Assembly: GCA_900542115.1 (NCBI GenBank)
Contig: UQMC01000062.1
Span: 1 to 11,242, forward strand
DNA: 11,242 bases
Source of the DNA: an uncultured Oscillibacter sp.
GTDB lineage: Bacteria > Bacillota > Clostridia > Oscillospirales > Oscillospiraceae
Reading direction: 5' to 3'
Part shown: positions 6,476 through 11,242 of the stretch, piece by piece
Position numbering within the stretch: position 1 is the first letter of the stretch
How the letters are laid out: each line of letters begins with the position of its first letter
Position numbers and translations under genes: made by a program
Notes under the pieces: model-generated
The model's database searches: none
What the model saw: only the letters and a program-made list of their open reading frames with translations
Told to the model about the DNA's origin: nothing

Positions 6476-7573
6476 TCACTCCTTATCCAGCCATCGGCCA
6501 AGGCAGGCCGAAGTCCCTGCTTCTACGCGCCGTGAAAGCTCATCCATGTGGAGCAGGCGGAATATCCACACGCGAAGCACATCCATCAAAGAACAGATCA
6601 CGTAGATGCCCAGCGCCGCGCCCAATACCAAAAGCAGCATAACTGGCGGTGTTTTGGCCGCCAGCACCGAAAATCGGTCCGCCATTCCATATTCCCAAAT
6701 CAGAGGATGCGCGTGGATAAGATATACGCTGAAGGCCAGCGGTGCTACCCCTTTAATGAGCTTTTCAAAGCAGGGCGGAATCGAAAGCTGTGCAAAGCAC
6801 AGCACCAGCGCGGCCGCCGCCAGCAAAATCGTCGGCGAGGTATAGCTGGTCAGCAGCACCTTATCACAGGTGCCGCGCTCCGCAGCTATCCAGACCCGGT
6901 CTGCCGCCCAATGCACGCTCCACGTGAGCACGGCGCATATTGCATAGACCGCCGCCCACCCTCCGGAGCCGCGCTTTTTGCCCAGATAGGACAGCCGTAG
7001 ACAGCCTCCCAAGAGATATAAGCAGCTCAGCCACAGGACACTGTAGCCGTTATCCGTGAGGAAAACATCCCTTTGCCGCAGCGTTGGCAAAACAGAAAAC
7101 ACGAGAACGATGAAAAGCGCAAGAACCCTTCTCTGCCGCTCCGAAAGCCTGTCCAACAGCAGATTGAAAAACGGGATGAACAGACACATCCCGAAATAGG
7201 CGGTCACATACCAATATTGCCGGAACAGCACCGGGAAAAATGCGCGGAGCACCCGGTCCCCATCGACACTGCCGGGCAGAAAAGCGGCAAATACCGCCGT
7301 AATGCTAACCGTATAAAAAGTGACCCGCAGCCACAGCGCAACGGCTCCGCTGTACCGAAAACGATGCTGAACGCCAACGTAGCCGGAGATCAGACCATAG
7401 CAATTAACAGCGCAGTAAGCCCCCGCCTCCAGCAGTTTTGCAGCTTCATAGCCTGCCGACAGAGGCGCCGCAGCGGACAATACGCCGCCCTTATTCAAGA
7501 TGTGCAGGATGATGACCATCCACATGGCCAGCATCCGCAGCAGGTCGATTCCGTAATTGCGCCGTTCCATCAT
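6476..7573 (-). CDS. membrane-bound acyltransferase family 3 (OafA/WecH-like)
   Basis: This 365-residue protein has about ten hydrophobic segments and the N-terminal pattern of acyltransferase family 3: RRNYGIDLLRMLAMWMVIILHI, with the conserved His at residue 24. Such enzymes O-acylate sugars of surface polysaccharides, peptidoglycan or small molecules. The substrate here cannot be told. Two ATGs are adjacent (7573 and 7570). The second has the better spacing from the AGGAG at 7577-7581. It occupies the place where folD commonly lies between nusB and xseA, and it sits immediately behind the nusB terminator. Its own promoter is not visible, so expression may depend on read-through. Confidence 0.88.
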   Translation of the reverse strand: MMERRNYGIDLLRMLAMWMVIILHILNKGGVLSAAAPLSAGYEAAKLLEAGAYCAVNCYGLISGYVGVQHRFRYSGAVALWLRVTFYTVSITAVFAAFLPGSVDGDRVLRAFFPVLFRQYWYVTAYFGMCLFIPFFNLLLDRLSERQRRVLALFIVLVFSVLPTLRQRDVFLTDNGYSVLWLSCLYLLGGCLRLSYLGKKRGSGGWAAVYAICAVLTWSVHWAADRVWIAAERGTCDKVLLTSYTSPTILLAAAALVLCFAQLSIPPCFEKLIKGVAPLAFSVYLIHAHPLIWEYGMADRFSVLAAKTPPVMLLLVLGAALGIYVICSLMDVLRVWIFRLLHMDELSRRVEAGTSACLGRWLDKE

Positions 7574-7588
7574 CCGCTCCTGTCAGGT

Positions 7589-7639
7589 AAAATCAAAACG
7601 GCAGAGCATACGGCAGCTTTTGCCGTATCCGCTCTGCCG
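7589..7639 (-). terminator. strong intrinsic terminator after nusB
   Basis: Arms at 7599-7615 and 7621-7639 form a 17-bp stem (minus strand CGGCAGAGC...GCTCTGCCG) with a 5-base loop and one 2-base bulge. It is followed on the minus strand by TTTTGATTTT (7598-7589). It ends only about eight bases before the ribosome-binding site of the acyltransferase gene, so it gates transcription into acyltransferase-xseA-xseB-ispA. Confidence 0.9.
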
Positions 7640-7654
7640 TTTGTGCGCCGCTTG

Positions 7655-8104
7655 TCACTGTGAAATTTCCTCACGCGCAAAAGTACCCAGAATACCGTTC
7701 ATAAACTTAACAGTCTCCGGCGTTTCATATTTTTTGGCGATCTCCACCGCTTCATTGATAGCCGCACCCGTGGGAATATCCTCCATGTATAAAATCTCAT
7801 ACATGGCGACCCGCATGATTGCCGAGGCTACCAGCGGAATACGGGAAAACTTCCATCCCTTTGCATACTTGGAGATATATCCGTCCAACTCCGCAGAATG
7901 CTCGTCAACGCCCTTTACCAAGCGCGTGATATACGCCGCCTGCTTGGCGTTGGGCGCATCGGCATACAGCGAATCCTCACCGGCCAGCTCCGCGAAAGCC
8001 TCCGGCGTCAGACGCTCCTTCAAAAGCTCATCAACGGTCTTGTCTGTAAAGCTCAGTTCATAGGAAAGATGGGCGGCGATCTCCCGCGCGGTATTCCGTG
8101 TCAT
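7655..8104 (-). CDS. nusB: transcription antitermination factor NusB
   Basis: This 149-residue all-helical protein has the NusB pattern: REIAAHLSYELSF at the N-terminus, where the arginine-rich RNA-contact region lies. In the C-terminal half are RIPLVASAIMRVAMYEILYMEDIPTGAAINEAVEIAKKYETPETVKFMNGIL, closely matching family signatures. NusB with NusE binds boxA RNA and promotes rRNA operon antitermination. The ATG is preceded by AAAGGA at a rather long spacing of 11 bases. It follows asp23 by 32 bases and ends at a strong terminator. Confidence 0.95.
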   Translation of the reverse strand: MTRNTAREIAAHLSYELSFTDKTVDELLKERLTPEAFAELAGEDSLYADAPNAKQAAYITRLVKGVDEHSAELDGYISKYAKGWKFSRIPLVASAIMRVAMYEILYMEDIPTGAAINEAVEIAKKYETPETVKFMNGILGTFAREEISQ

Positions 8105-8136
8105 AACGTTTTTCGTCCTTTTCTCTTGTAATGGGT

Positions 8137-8514
8137 TTACGCCAGTGTCACACCGCCGACATGGATATTTACCGTTTCGACTGTGCAGCCGGTCATGGCG
8201 CTGACTGCGGAGGCCACCGCCTTCTGCGCGTTTTCAGCAACCTCCGGGATGGCGTGGCCGTAGGCCACTGTCAGATATAGGTCCAGTGCCAGTCCGGTCT
8301 CCGTCATTTCGATCTTAACGCCCTTGGCGTTTTTCTGTGCCCCCTTTTTATTGGTCACAAGATCGGCAACGCTGGAGCCGAGGGTCCCCATTGTGCCGGA
8401 AACGCCCTCCACCTCACGGACAGCCCCCACGGCAATAGCCGCGATGACCTCCTCAGAGATGTGGATGCTTCCCTTTTCGTCGGAAAGTGTCATATAACCT
8501 TTATTTTCAGCCAT
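8137..8514 (-). CDS. Asp23/Gls24 family envelope stress protein
   Basis: This 125-residue protein matches the Asp23/Gls24 (DUF322, YqhY-type) family. It has GSIHISEEVIAAIAVGAVREVEGVSGT near the N-terminus, GVKIEMTETGLALDLYLTVAYG in the middle, and ENAQKAVASAVSAMTGCTVETVNIHVGGV at the end. In Bacillus the equivalent gene yqhY sits next to nusB and is linked to acetyl-CoA carboxylase control. Here accB and accC are not adjacent. The start has AAAAGGAGA seven bases upstream. A 94-base gap with a promoter separates it from spoIIIAH. Confidence 0.93.
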   Translation of the reverse strand: MAENKGYMTLSDEKGSIHISEEVIAAIAVGAVREVEGVSGTMGTLGSSVADLVTNKKGAQKNAKGVKIEMTETGLALDLYLTVAYGHAIPEVAENAQKAVASAVSAMTGCTVETVNIHVGGVTLA

Positions 8515-8534
8515 TGTAGTTCTCCTTTTGGCAC

Positions 8535-8549
8535 GCGGCAGTGAGCCGC
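8535..8549 (-). other. small hairpin in the asp23 leader
   Basis: GCGGC and GCCGC flank a 5-base loop in the predicted 5' untranslated region, about 13 bases upstream of the asp23 ribosome-binding site. There is no U-tract, so it is not a terminator. It may only stabilise the leader. Confidence 0.35.
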
Positions 8550-8576
8550 AGTCAATACTTGATTATCTAATGTGCT

Positions 8577-8605
8577 ATTTTAGCATGGATTTTTGGAAAA
8601 TACAA
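8577..8605 (-). promoter_or_regulatory. probable promoter of asp23-nusB
   Basis: In the spoIIIAH-asp23 gap the minus strand carries TTGTAT (8605-8600), 17 bases, then TAAAAT (8582-8577). The -10 is close to consensus and the -35 is weaker. A housekeeping promoter here makes sense because the spoIIIA genes are expected to be active only in the mother cell during sporulation. No T-tract terminator for spoIIIA is visible. Confidence 0.5.
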
Positions 8606-8608
8606 CAG

Positions 8609-9163
8609 CTAATTTGCGGCCATGATTCGAATTGCGTTGGCGGCATAGCCTGTTTCGGTCATGGCGATATCCGTAATTTTCGCAACATCCGTGGCGTTCA
8701 GCTCCCCATCCTTTGTAGAGACCACAATGCTCAGAGAATCGTCTCCCATAAACGCAACGCAGTCCTGATACCCCTTTGCCGTGACCAGATTTTCAATCTG
8801 TGCCTCCTTCAGCGTGTAAGAGGCCAAAACCTGAATGCTTTCGGAGGCTTGGTTTGCCACTGACTGATCGGCGTCCTCCTGCTTGGCGGCGTCCTCCAGC
8901 AGAGAGATAGCGCTGTCCCGGGCCTGCTGACGGGTCAGCCGCGCGGAGGCGAAATAATCATCCCCCTCATAAACCGTGCTCTCTGCAAGGGTTCCTTCCT
9001 CCTGCCCCGAGACCAGTGCGGCTTCGCCCAGAATTTTAGTACCGGCCTCCTCCGCCTTCTGGACTGCCTCCTCCGAGGAATATTTCCAGTTCAGTCCAAC
9101 TGCCGCGCAAACCAGCACCGCCATAGTCCCCACCACGATATTCCGCTTGATGTTTCCACGCAT
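8609..9163 (-). CDS. spoIIIAH: stage III sporulation protein AH
   Basis: This 184-residue protein has one N-terminal membrane helix (about 8-25), a charged linker, and a C-terminal ring-building domain. The family segment YFASARLTRQQARDSAISLL is at 70-89, and the end reads LVTAKGYQDCVAFMGDDSLSIVVSTKDGELNATDVAKITDI. SpoIIIAH in the mother-cell membrane meets forespore SpoIIQ to form the channel across the engulfment membranes. The start is the ATG at 9163, preceded by GGAGGAGGAAAGG. The frame stays open upstream to 9673, but that part is a shadow of spoIIIAG. Last gene of the spoIIIA block here. Confidence 0.93.
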   Translation of the reverse strand: MRGNIKRNIVVGTMAVLVCAAVGLNWKYSSEEAVQKAEEAGTKILGEAALVSGQEEGTLAESTVYEGDDYFASARLTRQQARDSAISLLEDAAKQEDADQSVANQASESIQVLASYTLKEAQIENLVTAKGYQDCVAFMGDDSLSIVVSTKDGELNATDVAKITDIAMTETGYAANAIRIMAAN

Positions 9164-9186
9164 AGAGCCTTTCCTCCTCCATATAA

Positions 9187-9699
9187 TTACGGACATTTTG
9201 CCACGGTGATGCGGTCGCTGCTCAGGCCGGTCAAGACGGACACCGCCTCTGTGACCGCCAGCCTGACATCTGCCCGGTCGCCCCCCTGACAGACCACCAG
9301 CGCCCCCCGGTATGTGGGGTACAGAATCCTCGTCACAATGGGGGCCTCCTGATCGTTCAGGTCCAGAAGCACCGTTTCCGATGTTCTGGAATAGTCCTCC
9401 GGCGCTGCCGTGCTGCCGCTGTAGCGGAGCTCCGAGTTCTGCGCCAACTGCCGTTCCCCATTGCTGTCCGCCGTCAGCAACACCCGCACGGTACCGACGC
9501 CTTGAATCTGCCCCAGAATACTCTCCAGCTCCGTCTGAAGCTCCTGCGCTGAAATCATATCCATCTGCTGCGCGGTTTGGCCAGTCTGCGCCGTATGCTC
9601 TGTTCCACCGGGCCATAACAGCAGCCCTGCGCCCACCAGCAGAATCAAGATCGCATATTTGTATCGGTCCCATAGCTTTTGCACTCCTTTAATTTTCAT
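9187..9699 (-). CDS. spoIIIAG: stage III sporulation protein AG
   Basis: This 170-residue protein has a membrane helix at about 15-29 and an extracytoplasmic ring-building domain. The family pattern ELQTELESILGQIQGVGTVRVLLTADSNGE lies after the linker, and VRLAVTEAVSVLTGLSSDRITVAKC at the end. SpoIIIAG forms a large ring in the mother cell-forespore channel. The ATG at 9699 is preferred over the TTG one codon upstream. The gene overlaps the spoIIIAF end by 11 bases. It ends 23 bases before spoIIIAH. Confidence 0.93.
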   Translation of the reverse strand: MKIKGVQKLWDRYKYAILILLVGAGLLLWPGGTEHTAQTGQTAQQMDMISAQELQTELESILGQIQGVGTVRVLLTADSNGERQLAQNSELRYSGSTAAPEDYSRTSETVLLDLNDQEAPIVTRILYPTYRGALVVCQGGDRADVRLAVTEAVSVLTGLSSDRITVAKCP

Positions 9700-10168
9700 C
9701 AAGCCACACCTGTCTTTCCACGGGTATCCCCAATTCGGCCTCTATCCAGCGGGACAGCTCCCGAGACGGTGTACCGGTAAGCTCCGCAGATACAGGTACC
9801 GGCACACCCTCGCTGTTTTCCTCTGTCCCGACCTTGATACGGACAGTCAGCCCCATACGCGCCGCCTTGTCCAATATATATGCCTCCGTTTCACTTTCTA
9901 TGAGCGTTCCCAGCTCCTTTTTCCGTTCCTCCTCAAGCTTTGTCCGATAGGTCTCTACCTGCTTTTCGTATTCAGCAAGGCCCATGTGAACATCGTCCGG
10001 CAGCGCTGCCTTTCGAACCGGCTGCAGCAGTACCAGTAAAAGCAGCAGCCCACCGATAAAGGATGCTGTGTCCCGCAGTGTTCCCTTTGGCGTGATGTAC
10101 TGCACAACGGACAGCAGCAGCGATACCGCCGCAACTGCTGTCAGCCATGTCCGCACCGCCGCGATCAT
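9689..10168 (-). CDS. spoIIIAF: stage III sporulation protein AF
   Basis: This 159-residue protein has two N-terminal membrane helices (about 8-24 and 36-50, with the FIGGLLLLLVLLQPV motif typical of the family). A charged coiled segment (66-90) and a small C-terminal domain (VRIKVGTEENSEGVPVPVSAEL, then a final IPVERQVW) follow. It is a membrane component of the SpoIIIA complex. The start is the ATG at 10168 in an ATGA overlap with the spoIIIAE stop. The frame is open upstream to 10372, but there it is antisense-free shadow of spoIIIAE and does not look like protein. Confidence 0.9.
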   Translation of the reverse strand: MIAAVRTWLTAVAAVSLLLSVVQYITPKGTLRDTASFIGGLLLLLVLLQPVRKAALPDDVHMGLAEYEKQVETYRTKLEEERKKELGTLIESETEAYILDKAARMGLTVRIKVGTEENSEGVPVPVSAELTGTPSRELSRWIEAELGIPVERQVWLDEN

Positions 10169-11191
10169 GCGGTCACCGCGGCCACGGAGGCCAATATGGA
10201 GATCAGCAGAACTAACGCGCAGCTCCCTACCATTCCAAGCAGTAATCCGAACGCACTGCCAAGGCCGCCAATAAGCCCGCAGAGCTCCGAATCTCCGATT
10301 GCCGCCGCGAAAAAGTCGGTCAGCTTGTACAAAAGATACTGAATGCCGATTCGCAAAAACGGAACCACGCACAGCGCCAGAATGCCCAGCAAGCCGAAAA
10401 CACCCAGCGTCCCCTTCAGAAGTCCGGCTCCCACCAGCACTGTTTCCGATGCCTCCGCAATGATTCCCCCCACCACCGGCACCACACCGGAAATTGCTGT
10501 TTTTGCAAGACGCACACGGACGCTGTCCACTGTTCCCGCGAAAATACCGCTGACAGTGAGATACAGCGTAAACGCCAGCAGCAGCCCTGTCAGCAGCTTG
10601 GTGCAGATTGTCTTGATGGCCACCGCCACCGCCAACAGCCGCCGGTCACCCAAGCTGCTCCCGGCAGCCAGCGTCCCAACAAACAGGTATACCAAGGGCA
10701 TCAGCAACCCGCAGATCAGCTCCAGCAGCAGGTCCGCAAAAAAAACCGTGGCCACCTGCCGCACCGTCGCCCCGGCGGCACCGCCCGCCACTGCAGAAGC
10801 CGCCGCCAAGGCCGGCAGCAGTGCCTTTGAAAAGGTGCTCATCTGCTCCATAACCGCCGTACCGGCCCCCATCAGCGTGTCCAACTGGCCGATGGTCAAA
10901 AGTGTGACCGTCAAAACTCCCGCCATGGAGAGAAAGCGGCTCGTATCGCCGGTTCCCTTCTGGACGCCGCCCACCAGTCCGCACAGCACAGTCGCCAACA
11001 GCACCGAAGCGGCGCCGCGAAGCTGACCCTTTAAAATTGAACCGGCATTTTTCGCAAGATGCTCCCAAATCGCGCCGAGTCCCTCCGCAAGGCTGTCCGG
11101 CCCCCAATCCTTAACCTGACTTAATATCCGATTCGTTTCGTGGGGAAGCGCGTCCGCGACCACAGAAAGCTCATTGTCTGCCCGGACATTG
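10165..11191 (-). CDS. spoIIIAE: stage III sporulation protein AE, N-terminus missing
   Basis: At least 341 residues of a polytopic membrane protein are visible, with glycine- and alanine-rich helices. The visible part includes LLATVLCGLVGGVQKGT, LLPALAAASAVAGGAAGATVRQVA, and the conserved AISGVVPVVGGIIAEASETVLVGAGLLKGTLGVFGLLGILALCVVPFLRIGIQYLLYKLTDFFAAAIGDSE region typical of SpoIIIAE. It is the largest membrane subunit of the SpoIIIA complex. A GTG at 11163 is an internal valine, not the start: the frame continues (N-V-R-A-D-N-E-L-S) to 11191, where genomic sequence ends. Compared with the usual length near 400, about 50-60 N-terminal residues including the signal peptide are absent because of adapter sequence, not because of a mutation. 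Confidence 0.93.
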
Positions 11192-11242
11192 AGATCGGAA
11201 GAGCGTCGTGTAGGGAAAGAGTGTAGATCTCGGTGGTCGCCG
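11192..11242 (+). other. Illumina TruSeq adapter sequence (contamination)
   Basis: The last 51 bases begin AGATCGGAAGAGCGTCGTGT and continue as the reverse complement of the TruSeq universal adapter without any mismatch, stopping seven bases short of its end. They are not genomic. They should be trimmed before any interpretation of the spoIIIAE 5' end. Confidence 0.98.

Noticed and set aside
9164..9673. Upstream extension of the spoIIIAH frame
   Set aside because: It overlaps spoIIIAG in another frame. The ATG at 9163 has a strong ribosome site and gives the normal family length.
10169..10372. Upstream extension of the spoIIIAF frame
   Set aside because: It overlaps the well-conserved C-terminus of spoIIIAE in another frame. 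The ATGA overlap start gives the correct two-helix N-terminus.
1..11242. CRISPR array, insertion sequence, prophage or attachment site
   Set aside because: No regularly spaced direct repeats, transposase or integrase genes, or terminal inverted repeats were seen. The region is a conserved chromosomal core cluster.

Overview
The window is a compact, entirely minus-strand piece of a spore-forming Firmicutes chromosome. It carries the engulfment-stage sporulation genes spoIIIAE-AF-AG-AH, followed by the classic asp23-nusB...xseA-xseB-ispA...dxs-tlyA housekeeping cluster. The order, the GC-rich codon use and the absence of accBC and folD suggest a gut-type member of class Clostridia (Oscillospiraceae/Ruminococcaceae-like). 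That placement is inference from gene content only.

Reading in the direction of transcription (high to low coordinates): bases 11242-11192 are not genomic. They match the Illumina TruSeq universal adapter (reverse complement) and truncate spoIIIAE. Next come spoIIIAE (partial), spoIIIAF, spoIIIAG and spoIIIAH, which encode parts of the channel between mother cell and forespore. A likely promoter at about 8577-8605 then leads into asp23-nusB, closed by a strong intrinsic terminator at 7589-7639. A membrane acyltransferase gene lies where folD usually sits, tightly coupled to xseA (exonuclease VII large subunit), xseB (small subunit) and ispA (geranyl/farnesyl diphosphate synthase). A hairpin terminator follows ispA directly.

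The most notable part is the roughly 690-base interval 3271-3960 without a credible protein gene. A good sigma-A type promoter (TTGCAT-N17-TATACT on the minus strand) starts a transcript of about 650 nt that is full of perfect hairpins. It is followed by a small four-helix membrane protein gene with a TTG start. Its position between ispA and dxs, its length, and the adjacent CNNM/CorB-like membrane protein match the OLE (ornate, large, extremophilic) RNA and its partner OapA. The OLE RNA, oapA, dxs and tlyA probably form one transcription unit. This joins a large structured RNA to deoxyxylulose-phosphate synthesis and an rRNA methyltransferase, and the three protein genes of this unit all use non-ATG starts. 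A further gene probably begins at base 17 and runs off the low-coordinate edge.
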